Source: Bin80 sp965220935 (GTDB lineage: Bacteria; Bacteroidota; Rhodothermia; Rhodothermales; Bin80). Taken from it: a DNA stretch of 64,000 bases. The DNA is taken from contig OZ244857.1 in NCBI GenBank assembly GCA_965220935.1, positions 2,232,001 through 2,296,000 on the forward strand, read 5' to 3'. Below are positions 38,171 through 46,503 of this stretch, in pieces. The translations under genes and the position numbers were made by a program. The notes under the pieces are model-generated. The model made no database searches and was not told the origin of the DNA. It was given only the letters and a program-made list of their open reading frames with translations. Every line of letters begins with the position of its first letter. Positions within the stretch are counted from its first letter, which is position 1.

Positions 38171-38845
38171 ATGCTTTATCTGGTCCCAACCCCAATCGGT
38201 AATTTGGCAGATATTACATTTCGTGCAGTTGAAGTCCTTCGGAAAGCGGATCTGATTGCTTGTGAAGACACTCGAACCTCTGGAGTTCTTCTCACGCATT
38301 ATCATATTAAAACTCCAACAATCAGCTATCATAATCATAATGAGCGCTCTCGAGGGATGCATCTCATTGAACAGATGAAATCTGGACAGCACATTGCCTT
38401 GATTAGCGATGCTGGTTCACCTGGCCTTAGTGATCCTGGGTTTTATTTGGTTCGTATGTGCTGGGAAGCAGGCATCTCGGTAGAGGCTCTACCCGGTCCC
38501 ACGGCATTGATACCTGCATTAACTGGCAGCGGCCTACCTTCCGAACAGTTCGTGTTTCAAGGATTTATGCCAGCGCGAAAAGGACGCAAGAAACACTTAG
38601 AAATGATTAGCCAAGAGGTGCGTACTGTCGTCCTGTATGAAAGCCCACACCGACTGATTCGGACACTGACTGATTTATTGAGTTTGCTTGGTCAAGATAG
38701 AATCTGTGCTGTATGCAGGGAACTCACAAAAAAGTTTGAAGAAATTCAACGGGGAAAACTAAGTACATTAGTGAATTACTATCAAGCAAAAACTACATTG
38801 AAAGGCGAATTTGTAATCATTATTGCTCCACCCCAATTTAAATGA
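38171..38845 (+). CDS. rsmI: 16S rRNA 2'-O-ribose methyltransferase RsmI
   Basis: A 224-residue tetrapyrrole-methylase-fold enzyme with the full RsmI signature set: LYLVPTPIGNLADITFRAVE, CEDTRTSGVLLTHY, ALISDAGSPGLSDPGFYLVR, LPGPTALIPALTGSGLP, and VLYESPHRLIRTL. It methylates C1402 of 16S rRNA. It is slightly shorter than some homologues, which carry an extra C-terminal segment. The next gene starts ten bases after the stop, so the two are likely co-transcribed. Confidence 0.96.
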   Translation: MLYLVPTPIGNLADITFRAVEVLRKADLIACEDTRTSGVLLTHYHIKTPTISYHNHNERSRGMHLIEQMKSGQHIALISDAGSPGLSDPGFYLVRMCWEAGISVEALPGPTALIPALTGSGLPSEQFVFQGFMPARKGRKKHLEMISQEVRTVVLYESPHRLIRTLTDLLSLLGQDRICAVCRELTKKFEEIQRGKLSTLVNYYQAKTTLKGEFVIIIAPPQFK

Positions 38846-38855
38846 CAACCTTCTA

Positions 38856-39491
38856 ATGACCAATGTAAAATCATTTACTCACAATCCGTTTGCAACCAAC
38901 TGCTATGTCTGCGATAACGACTCAGAGGCGGTCATTGTGGATGCTACCTGCTCCAATGAGAGCGAAGAATCTGAAATTGTTGACTACATCCTGTCCAATA
39001 ACCTGACCGTTAAACATTTGCTACTGACTCATGCGCATGTTGACCATATTTTCGGATGTAATAGGCTCTCAAAACAGTTTGATCTCTCATGGCACGCCCA
39101 TCCAGATAGCAACATCCTACTCAAACATGCACCACAACAAGCAATGATGTATGGCATTCAGATCCAACCTTTGACAAGAGATGTGCATTATCTGACGACC
39201 AAAGATATGATCATATTTGGCCAAACCAACTGGAGGATTCTGTATACACCTGGGCATGCTCCTGGCTCACTGTGCTTTGTGGATGATACCAGCCAATTCA
39301 TTCTTGCAGGCGATGTTCTGTTCAACCAGTCTATCGGGCGAACAGACCTACCAGGAGGAGATTTGGGTGTTTTGATGAAGTCTATTCATCAACAACTACT
39401 GACACTCCCCAATGAGATGGCTGTTTATGCGGGCCATGGGCCTCCCTCAACAATTGGCTTTGAACGGCGACACAACCCATTTCTTCAATAA
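38856..39491 (+). CDS. Metallo-beta-lactamase-fold hydrolase (glyoxalase II-like)
   Basis: ATG 38856 (MTNVKSFTHNPFATNCYVCD) gives 211 residues and avoids overlap with rsmI. Metal-binding motifs are complete: THAHVDH (HxHxDH), the TPGHAPGSLCFV histidine, LAGDVLFNQSIGRTDLPGG with the bridging Asp, and the final YAGHGPPSTIG histidine. This is the YcbL-type small hydrolase pattern, two zinc or iron ions in the active site. The physiological substrate (glutathione thioester, persulfide or other) cannot be told. The 3' end overlaps the convergent kinase-like gene by seven bases. Confidence 0.9.
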   Translation: MTNVKSFTHNPFATNCYVCDNDSEAVIVDATCSNESEESEIVDYILSNNLTVKHLLLTHAHVDHIFGCNRLSKQFDLSWHAHPDSNILLKHAPQQAMMYGIQIQPLTRDVHYLTTKDMIIFGQTNWRILYTPGHAPGSLCFVDDTSQFILAGDVLFNQSIGRTDLPGGDLGVLMKSIHQQLLTLPNEMAVYAGHGPPSTIGFERRHNPFLQ

Positions 39492-40597
39492 TCTCCACTG
39501 GTCGCATCGTCTACAAGAAGCCGTACCTCCTCATCTGTTGGACGATAATCAAGCCTCATGATGGAATTATAGACCAACTCTCCCATGTACTGACAACCAA
39601 TGAAGCGGTCATCTCCGTGAAATGCTCCCAAGCTTTGGGCAAGTATAGAAACATGCTTTGGATCAGCAATATGATCTTTTTTCATGACTCCCAATAATGC
39701 ATGAACGCGCCCGTCACTCACATTGACACGATGCCTCATTAGTGCCCGTTCTTCTTTCCTATACTGGGCAATAGATGCTGGAGGTAAAACATTCCTTACA
39801 GCGTCAACAAATAGGGCGTTTCTTTCATAGGCCTGCGGCCGATATACTTCAATATTACGATGATGGCTCTGTTGATCAAAATCAATTGGTCGGAACCGAT
39901 AGTGGTGTTTTTCAAAATCACGCGTCACATCCACTACGAAGTTTCCTGCATGCATATCCCCAAGCAACTGGAAAAGACACCGAGTATCAAATTTGACGAA
40001 TTGTTTTGCCAAACGCACTAGATCAAAGCGGTTATGTGGCATTGAAGATTCAAGGAATACATCGCCCGGAACCCCCACAATATGATCCTCAATGATTGTT
40101 TCATCACGAACGAAATATTGAATTCTACTTGGCGAAAGTAAATGTTCTAGCTCAAGTCCATAGATGCGGTTGGCATCGGCTCGCTTTATATAGTAATAGT
40201 CAAAATTCTCATTCAGAGCATTGACAATTCGCACCCTGTAAGGTAGCGTATTCCCATAGAGGCATAAGTCAACACGATCTACATATAAGTGTTGGATAAT
40301 TGAGAGATCTCCATGGCCTCGAAGGTCTGCATAGGTAACAACTAAATCATGATCTATTTCCCGCTGTTCATTCGGCTGGTAAATGACACTTGTCCACAAG
40401 GTGTCTTTACCATCTTCATCATAAAGTGGGACGGATTCAGCGTGTCTGGAAAGATCTTGATAGCGAACCCCCCTATTCTTTAGCCTTCGGTAACGCTGCA
40501 GGTATTCTTTCAAATCCTTTGATAGTGCGTAAAATTCTTTTTTTCGACTCACTAAGTGTCGGTTGAAATGCCCAGATAATGATTCAGAAAACTCCAT
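39485..40597 (-). CDS. Hypothetical protein with kinase-like (HGDxHxxN / DFD) signature
   Basis: A 370-residue soluble protein. Near residues 195-235 it has LLGDMHAGNFVVDV and FRPIDFDQQSHHRN, resembling the catalytic and metal-binding loops of the aminoglycoside phosphotransferase/DUF2252-like kinase fold (GDxHxGN then DFD). An N-terminal Lys/Arg-rich helix precedes a beta-rich half (LVVTYADLRGHGDLSI, VDLCLYGNTLPYRVRIV). No glycine-rich loop is obvious. The fold assignment rests on that motif pair only. It is monocistronic between convergent and divergent neighbours. Substrate unknown. Confidence 0.6.
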   Translation of the reverse strand: MEFSESLSGHFNRHLVSRKKEFYALSKDLKEYLQRYRRLKNRGVRYQDLSRHAESVPLYDEDGKDTLWTSVIYQPNEQREIDHDLVVTYADLRGHGDLSIIQHLYVDRVDLCLYGNTLPYRVRIVNALNENFDYYYIKRADANRIYGLELEHLLSPSRIQYFVRDETIIEDHIVGVPGDVFLESSMPHNRFDLVRLAKQFVKFDTRCLFQLLGDMHAGNFVVDVTRDFEKHHYRFRPIDFDQQSHHRNIEVYRPQAYERNALFVDAVRNVLPPASIAQYRKEERALMRHRVNVSDGRVHALLGVMKKDHIADPKHVSILAQSLGAFHGDDRFIGCQYMGELVYNSIMRLDYRPTDEEVRLLVDDATSGDY

Positions 40598-40943
40598 TAT
40601 AACGATTTGATATGTTTATTCATCTTTCAGAATCTGGAATTAATTCCCAAAACATGATGTGCAATGGGAAAGATACAGATCTTTGTAATGTTCATCTGTA
40701 TGAGTATTATTTCTATGTGACTTAATAATGATCGTCATAGACGGCAAGGAGATTGATCCCTTCAAAATATATTCAATGTTCATAACGCCTCAGAATTTCC
40801 ATCATGCGAATCTCAATTACGAATATAAATTTTTGGGGGTAAACCTGAAAACGAATCAATTATATAGATCAATTGTGTAGTAATCTCTTGCTATATTTAG
40901 TAACTCCATTGCAGCTCATTGCGCATAATAAGATGTTCATTTA
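40598..40943. other. Gene-free intergenic region between divergent genes
   Basis: About 345 bases. TATATTTA at about 40897-40904, ~40 bases upstream of the glycosyltransferase start, is one base off the TAnnTTTG box. No gene or repeat was recognised. Confidence 0.35.
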
Positions 40944-42971
40944 ATGATTGCCCCCCATCTGAACCAGTCAAAAGATCATTCAATTGATAATGTCAAAGTA
41001 TCGGTGATCATTGTTAACTACAATGTCAGAGATTTATTGCGACAGTGTTTGCGTAGCGTTGAACGATCACTTGTCAACATTCATTCAGAAATAATTGTCG
41101 TTGACAATAATTCTGTGGATGGCTCAGTCAAAATGTTAAGGGATGAATTCCCTCACATCATATTGATTGATAACCATTCAAATATGGGATTTTCTAGTGC
41201 AAATAATCAAGGCATACTCACTGCTAAGGGAGAATTCTTCTTGATTCTTAATCCAGATACAATTATTGAGGAAGATACGATTAGGGTGTTAATTGAATTT
41301 ATGGGTAGTCGCCCAGAGGCTGGCGCGGTTGGATGTCGAATTCTCAATCCAGATGGGACATTTGCCTTAGAAAGTCGCCGTTCATTCCCTACTCCAAGTG
41401 TCGCACTCTATCGCATGACTGGAATGAGTCGACTATTTCCAAACAGCAAAATTTTTGGACGCTATAACCTCACCTATCTTCCTGAGGATCAAGTTTCAGC
41501 TGTTGATGCTTTGAGTGGTTCTTGTATGTTTTTACGGCGTTCTTCGCTCATCTCATCTGATGATCATAACGCCAATCTTACTGCCTCAGGGCTTTTTGAT
41601 GAAGGATTTTTTATGTACGGTGAAGATATAGATCTGTGTTATAGAATCCAACAAGCAGGTTGGGCTATCTATTATACCCCAGAGACTCAAATCATCCACT
41701 ATAAAGGGGAGAGCACGAAAAAAAGTGATCTAAGATATGTGCGATTATTTTATGGTGCCATGACACGCTTCGCCCAGAAACATTTAAGTGAAGATTACCC
41801 CAAAGCCTTTTTGTGGATTTTACATATTGCGGTTATCGTAAGAGGGTCTTTGAGCGTTTTTGGTAATATCTTACGCCATCCTGCAGTTCGTGATTTTGCG
41901 GTGTGTTATGGGAGTATCACTGGTCTCGGCATGTTTAGATATTCACAAATTGGTTTTTTATTCCCCCCTATCTTCTATTGGGGTGTATCTCCGCTCTTTG
42001 CGTTGATTGTGGTGGGAGTGATTGCCGCGTGGGGCGGATATCGAGGGAGTAGACCAAGGCTAGGGTTGGTGTTGATGGGATCTATGATTGCGGTAACCTC
42101 ATTGGCGGCACTGTCGTTTTTTATTAAGCAGATTGCATTTTCGAGAATGGTAATTCTTGCTTGCCTCCCTGTATGTTTGCTGTTTTTATCCGCAATTAGA
42201 TTGATACCAAATACATACAAGCGTCTTGGTCTAAGAACAATTTTAGTAGGCAATCTATTTGACACTAACATTTTTTCTACTCCGCAATTTTCTCAACACA
42301 TTTTATTAGGAGTCGTCACTAACGAATACGATGAAACGACCCCAAAAACTTTGAGTTATCTCGGAAACTATAATCAACTCCGGGATATTGTCCGCATCCA
42401 TCATGTTGAGTCTGTCATTTTTTCCTCTGCAAGTTTGACGAATAAAGAAATATTCGTGCTCATGCAAAAATTGATCGGTATGCCTATTAGAACCTACATT
42501 CTTACTGAAGAGCACCATCACCTCATCGGTAAATCAACTATTGAAAATCTTGACGACCGAACGCTTTTAGATGCGGAGGAAGTCATTGGCTCAATTCGAT
42601 CAACCAATGCCCGCCGCATATCAGACATCATTGCTGCTGTGATAGGAGCCATCATTCATCCTGCAATTTCTTTGATATCCAAAATTGCAGGCCCTCACTC
42701 CAGATGGGAACGCAGACGCGAGCGCACCCGCCAATGGCCTGCGGTTTTATTTGGGAAGCGATCACTCATTGGATTTGATGAAAAGGGAGAGTTTATTCCT
42801 GCTGCTGAATGGCGATTACAGCCTGGAGTCTTTGCTGTCAGCGAAATGCTTGGGCCTCGCCTCAATCGACCACCCGAAGAAATTGAGCACGCCTACTGGT
42901 ATTATGTTCGGCATCAGTCAGCCGTCATGGATTGGATGATCGCTTCTCGAGCGCTACGTGGATCAGTATAA
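40944..42971 (+). CDS. GT2 glycosyltransferase fused to a degenerate polyprenyl glycosylphosphotransferase-like region
   Basis: A 675-residue protein. Residues ~15-290 are a WbbL/RfbF-type GT-A domain: VSVIIVNYNVRDLLRQCLRS, VVDNNSVDGS, the DxD-like LILNPDTII, and FFMYGEDIDLCYRIQQAGW. Residues ~300-430 contain several helices. The remainder reads like a sugar-phosphotransferase with a nucleotide-binding-like RTILVGNLFDT and a tail FGKRSLIGFDEKG, LQPGVFAVSEMLGP, YYVRHQSAVMDWMIASRALR. The tail parallels GDMSLVGPRP, IKPGITGWAQV and YIENMSLRMDLKIL of the enzyme at 46504. The catalytic KFRTM and DEIPQL blocks are absent. A glycosyl-transfer role in surface polysaccharide is firm for the N-terminus; the tail probably only anchors or binds lipid. 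Confidence 0.82.
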   Translation: MIAPHLNQSKDHSIDNVKVSVIIVNYNVRDLLRQCLRSVERSLVNIHSEIIVVDNNSVDGSVKMLRDEFPHIILIDNHSNMGFSSANNQGILTAKGEFFLILNPDTIIEEDTIRVLIEFMGSRPEAGAVGCRILNPDGTFALESRRSFPTPSVALYRMTGMSRLFPNSKIFGRYNLTYLPEDQVSAVDALSGSCMFLRRSSLISSDDHNANLTASGLFDEGFFMYGEDIDLCYRIQQAGWAIYYTPETQIIHYKGESTKKSDLRYVRLFYGAMTRFAQKHLSEDYPKAFLWILHIAVIVRGSLSVFGNILRHPAVRDFAVCYGSITGLGMFRYSQIGFLFPPIFYWGVSPLFALIVVGVIAAWGGYRGSRPRLGLVLMGSMIAVTSLAALSFFIKQIAFSRMVILACLPVCLLFLSAIRLIPNTYKRLGLRTILVGNLFDTNIFSTPQFSQHILLGVVTNEYDETTPKTLSYLGNYNQLRDIVRIHHVESVIFSSASLTNKEIFVLMQKLIGMPIRTYILTEEHHHLIGKSTIENLDDRTLLDAEEVIGSIRSTNARRISDIIAAVIGAIIHPAISLISKIAGPHSRWERRRERTRQWPAVLFGKRSLIGFDEKGEFIPAAEWRLQPGVFAVSEMLGPRLNRPPEEIEHAYWYYVRHQSAVMDWMIASRALRGSV

Positions 42972-43189
42972 TAATTTTTTCTCAACTTGAATTCGCACAA
43001 AGCATCATTCCTTGAAATCACTTTTGCCCATCAATACCAGACGTATCAATCTTTGATATGAACACCGATTTGCAAACTTGTGTTATGGGCGAAGTTCCCC
43101 CGAGCTGCTTGATAATGATTTGTGAGTTTTAAGATCATCAACAAAGTCTACTGGGTTGGATCAACAGCCTGACCCTTTATTATAAGGAT

Positions 43190-44501
43190 GGGGCTTCCGC
43201 CTAAAGTGTGAGAGAAATCGTAGATTTAAGGAATTTTCGTATCATATTTGGTAGGATTTATCCTACTGATATGGGTCAATTATCCACTTAACAATTCAAT
43301 CAACAAATGAAAAAGAATTCGGTGAGTAAAAGTTTAGGTATAGAGGCACCATGGAAGATTTTAGAGGATGCCTATGATGATACAGCGAAACGGTGACGGT
43401 GACTTGTACTGACACATCGTCACTGGAGTGTCCAAAGTGTGGAAAGGCGAGTCCATTTTATGATTTGCGATCTGCGCGTCAATGACGGCATTTGGATACC
43501 TGTAAGTATCAAACGGCGTTGAGAGCGTAGGTTCCCCGGGTCAAGTGTAGTGAGTGTGGGGTAAAGACGGCGCGGGTTCCATGGGCGGGCCCGAGTTCTC
43601 GGTATACTTTGAGGAGTCGGTAACTGGGTGGATCAAAGAGGCGAGTATATTGGCGATTTCGCGCCAGATGGGGCTTGGATGGAAAGCCATTGCGGGCATT
43701 GTTCATCGTGGACTGGCAAGAAAAAAAGAGCAGGTGATTGCGAACATCTGTGTCGATGAGGTGGCTTATAAGAAAGGACATAAGTACTTTACTGTCGTAT
43801 CCGATGCCGACACAGCAACGGTGTCGGCATTGGGCGTGATCAAAAGGTGTTGATGCGTTGGCAATTATCCACCGAGCAGTTGAACGGGATCAGGAGTATG
43901 GACATGTGGCCTGCCTATATTCGTGCAACCTTAGCTTGTCTGCCAGACGCAAAAAAGAAGATCTGCTTTGATCGGTTTCATATCGCGAAGCATCTGGGAG
44001 ATTCGGTGGATAAAATCCAGCACAAAGCGCTCCTCAAGGAAGGCAATCCGATTCTGACGGGTACCAAGTATAGTTGGCTCAAAAGTCCTCACAACATGTC
44101 ATTAGCGCAAAAGAGGGCCTTCCATGCCATTCGCACCAGTTCCCTCCAAAGCCTGGGCCAAACGTTCAGAAAAATGTGGGACTATAAAAGTGCAACTTGG
44201 GCACTCAAGGGTTGGAATAAAACATTGAGTTGGGCCATGCGCTGCCGGCTTGAGCCAGTCAAAGATGTCGCCAGAATGATTAGAAAGCATCTCTGGGGGA
44301 TCATCAATGCCATTGTTCTTGATGTCAGTAATGGCCCGGCTGAAAGCATCAATAGTCGGATCAAAACCGTCAAAATCCGTGCACATGGATTCCGCAATAA
44401 AGAACGATTTGTAGATGCAATCTACTTCCATTTGGGCGGACTTGATCTAAGCCCCAGATACGCAAAATCATGACTTTTTTCACAAAAAAAGCGGAAGGCC
44501 C
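43190..44501 (+). mobile_element. ISL3-family-like insertion sequence, inactive
   Basis: About 1312 bases bounded by imperfect inverted repeats. The left end reads GGGGCTTCCGCCTAAAGTGT and the right end, reverse-complemented, GGGCCTTCCGCTTTTTTTGT, with further agreement inward (GA.A.AA.TC). The enclosed transposase gene is broken. No convincing 8-bp target duplication was found (ATAAGGAT versus ACATATAA), consistent with age. A solo copy of its right end lies at 21142. Confidence 0.7.
43307..44473 (+). pseudogene. ISL3-type transposase pseudogene
   Basis: From ATG 43307 the frames show LGIEAPWKILEDAYDD, then after a shift the zinc-ribbon LECPKCGKASPFYDLR and VKCSECGVKTARVPW, interrupted by stops (TGA, TAG, TAA). 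Another frame carries the DDE domain: ICVDEVAYKKGHKYFTVVSD with the first Asp. A shift near 43850 gives KKICFDRFHIAKHLGD with the second Asp, and NGPAESINSRIKTVKIRAHG with the Glu. At least two frameshifts and three stops make it inactive, though the last 208 codons remain open. Confidence 0.88.
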
Positions 44502-44607
44502 ACATATAAACCTTGATACAACGCAAAACAAACTGGATAATGTACGAAATTGGTTTCAATAAATGCTTTTGGAATCAATGATGGGGTTTAGTAGTAAAAA
44601 ATATAGT

Positions 44608-44649
44608 CATCAATTATTGATTATAATACAGATAGATCAATAATTGATG
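44608..44649. promoter_or_regulatory. Large palindrome with embedded TATAAT (operator-like)
   Basis: CATCAATTATTGAT at 44608-44621 is repeated as an exact reverse complement at 44636-44649, separated by 14 bases starting TATAAT. Each arm is itself a near-perfect palindrome (ATCAAT-T/A-ATTGAT), so the site is two tandem operator-like boxes around a -10-like hexamer. It lies in the gene-free DNA upstream of the PIN module, about 375 bases before its first ATG. Confidence 0.5.
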
Positions 44650-44717
44650 CATAAATACCCTATTTGGAGAACCCGTGCGGATGTAACAATATGATTACTA
44701 ATGATTCATGGTCAGTT

Positions 44718-44746
44718 GAGTCTCCTCAATCTATTAGAGGAGACTC
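44718..44746. other. Strong hairpin (10-bp stem)
   Basis: GAGTCTCCTC pairs with GAGGAGACTC around a nine-base loop. There is no following T-tract on the plus strand, so it is not a classical terminator. It lies between the palindrome at 44608 and the PIN module and could be an RNA structure, operator or IS relic. Confidence 0.55.
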
Positions 44747-45022
44747 CAATACTGGTACACAATCTTACATAGTTTCTAACTCAAATAAGCGCCCTAGCCT
44801 GATTCACTCAGTGACACGAATGTTGACGTACCAAAAACTACTGCATACCGTATAAAGCGTCAGCAAACCCTTAACTATATCTACCTGAGAGATGACTATC
44901 CTTCCTGCTACACATAGACCTACTAGCCTATCCCCCAAACTACCGAATCATCCTCATAATGATCTAACCTAAAAATCTCAAATAACAAAATACCGAATAG
45001 TTGATAATACACTCAAAAAATC

Positions 45023-45796
45023 ATGCGGCTTCCCGAGATATTTCCCAATTATGGAAACGAAGTTGTTGAGCTAAGCCTTGAAGGCCTATTCAACCCCAAA
45101 GAATTTGCTGATGGTGTCACTGCATTTGTTGGACTGATTACTGGAGTGTCCGAATCCGTTGCCCCTAATTCTCGCGCCTCCGACTGGACGATCACTGTTG
45201 AACAAGGAAGTATGCTGATTCAAGCGTCTGCCAACCCAAGTATTTACGGATCCTACCAAACAGTACAAAAAGTTACTCCTATCATCTATCAGGGTTTGAT
45301 ACAGTTAGAATCAGATGTCAAGGACGAGAATCATTCACAGTATATTTTCGGCAAAAAAGTATTAAAACATGTAAGAAAATTGGCGGACTTGGCTAACAAA
45401 GACTCTGGGAAAACAGTGTCCGTCAAATCTGACGGTAAGAATGTCTTATTTTCTCCTATCATTGCAGAAAAGGCACGTCATTTGCTTGGCCCCAAAAAGG
45501 CGCACTCTGCAGTTGGACATGTTGAAGGACAGTTAACTACATTAAAAGGTCGAAGTGGGTTTAAAATGGTGGTACATCGGAGTTTTGACGGCTTACCCGT
45601 CCAATGTATCACAAATGATGCTGATTTAGAAACTCAGGCACTGAATGCATTCATGAAGCGAGTTTCAGTTCAAGGCGTCGTCAATTATAATAACAGAGGA
45701 CTGCCAACTAGCATCACTGCAAAGAAAATAAAAGTGTTTAGGTCAGAAAGTGAACTCATACCAGTTACTGAAATCAAAGGGGTGCTCAATGAATAG
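45023..45796 (+). CDS. Unidentified protein paired with a PIN nuclease
   Basis: A 257-residue soluble protein, VELSLEGLFNPKEFADGVTA at the start, then a ~50-residue stretch WTITVEQGSMLIQASANPS, a helical middle (IIYQGLIQLESDVKDENHS, KVLKHVRKLADLA), and a C-terminal beta-rich half (VSVKSDGKNVLFSPII, GHVEGQLTTLKGRSGFKMV). I know of similar uncharacterised proteins upstream of PIN genes, but not a name. No helix-turn-helix, AbrB or ribbon-helix-helix domain is visible, unlike ordinary VapB antitoxins, and it is three times their size. Its last eight bases overlap the PIN gene start, so the two are translated together. Confidence 0.75.
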   Translation: MRLPEIFPNYGNEVVELSLEGLFNPKEFADGVTAFVGLITGVSESVAPNSRASDWTITVEQGSMLIQASANPSIYGSYQTVQKVTPIIYQGLIQLESDVKDENHSQYIFGKKVLKHVRKLADLANKDSGKTVSVKSDGKNVLFSPIIAEKARHLLGPKKAHSAVGHVEGQLTTLKGRSGFKMVVHRSFDGLPVQCITNDADLETQALNAFMKRVSVQGVVNYNNRGLPTSITAKKIKVFRSESELIPVTEIKGVLNE

Positions 45797-46265
45797 ACAT
45801 CACGCTTTAAGGTACTGGGATAGCCATGTGTGCCTTGAATATCTGAAAGGGGACTACGACCAGCGAGATCAGTGCGACATGATACTCACCAAAGCCATGG
45901 AAGGCAAAACCACAATCCTTACCTCGTCACTAACATTAGCCGAGGTGTTATGGCTTGATCCTCAGCAGGTATATAATGAGGCATCCAAACAGAAAATTAA
46001 AGACTTCTTTGACTCTCCCTATATCCAAGTCATAGACTATACAAGATTTGTCGCAGAACGGGCCCGCGAATTAAAATGGATGTATGAAGGAATGGGCCTT
46101 AAAGATGCTGGTCATCTGTCAACGGTGATTGAATCAGAAATTTTTCTGTTTGAAACCTTTGATTCAAATCTGCTGAAATACGACAGAGAGTTCAAAAACA
46201 CTGATGGTCAAGAAATTAGAATTGTTGAACCCTTTATTTCAGCACAATCTGAACTTCCGTTTTAG
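45789..46265 (+). CDS. PIN-domain ribonuclease (VapC-like)
   Basis: ATG 45789 (MNRHHALRYWDSHVCLEYLK) is chosen because it overlaps the partner gene's end by eight bases; 158 residues. All four acidic positions of the PIN active site appear: Asp in YWDSHV, Glu in SLTLAEVLW, Asp in GLKDAGHLS, and Asp in FETFDSNLLKYD. PIN proteins of this type cut tRNA or rRNA as toxins or process RNA. The upstream partner probably controls it. No other toxin-antitoxin element is near. Confidence 0.88.
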   Translation: MNRHHALRYWDSHVCLEYLKGDYDQRDQCDMILTKAMEGKTTILTSSLTLAEVLWLDPQQVYNEASKQKIKDFFDSPYIQVIDYTRFVAERARELKWMYEGMGLKDAGHLSTVIESEIFLFETFDSNLLKYDREFKNTDGQEIRIVEPFISAQSELPF

Positions 46266-46503
46266 CTACTTTGATATTGGCTGTCTGGGTTCACAACGAT
46301 CTTGGTGAGATCAGCATGTGTATATTGGTGTCTTGGCACATAAACAATTGCACAGGTTTTCTTAATAGTCCTGTCATCAAATCTGAATGTGATTTGATTT
46401 GCAGAAGTTCTCTGATGCCTGTCAGTCATGGAAGTAACAATCTTTTCTGACACCATGAAAGGGCATGTATCATGATTCAACTTGGGACTGGTTTGGTAGG
46501 TGA

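Larger units (their letters stand above)
44502..45022. other. Gene-free region upstream of the PIN module
   Basis: About 520 bases between the dead IS and the PIN module. It contains the palindrome and hairpin listed separately. A 63-codon frame at 44664-44855 spans the hairpin and has no coding features. Confidence 0.4.

Noticed and set aside
44718..44746. Hairpin as a rho-independent terminator
   Set aside because: No T-run follows on either strand.
46262..46480. 72-codon minus-strand frame between the PIN gene and the transferase
   Set aside because: Somewhat protein-like (SMTDRHQRTSANQITFRF) but no domain, no promoter and no neighbour logic; not called without homologues.
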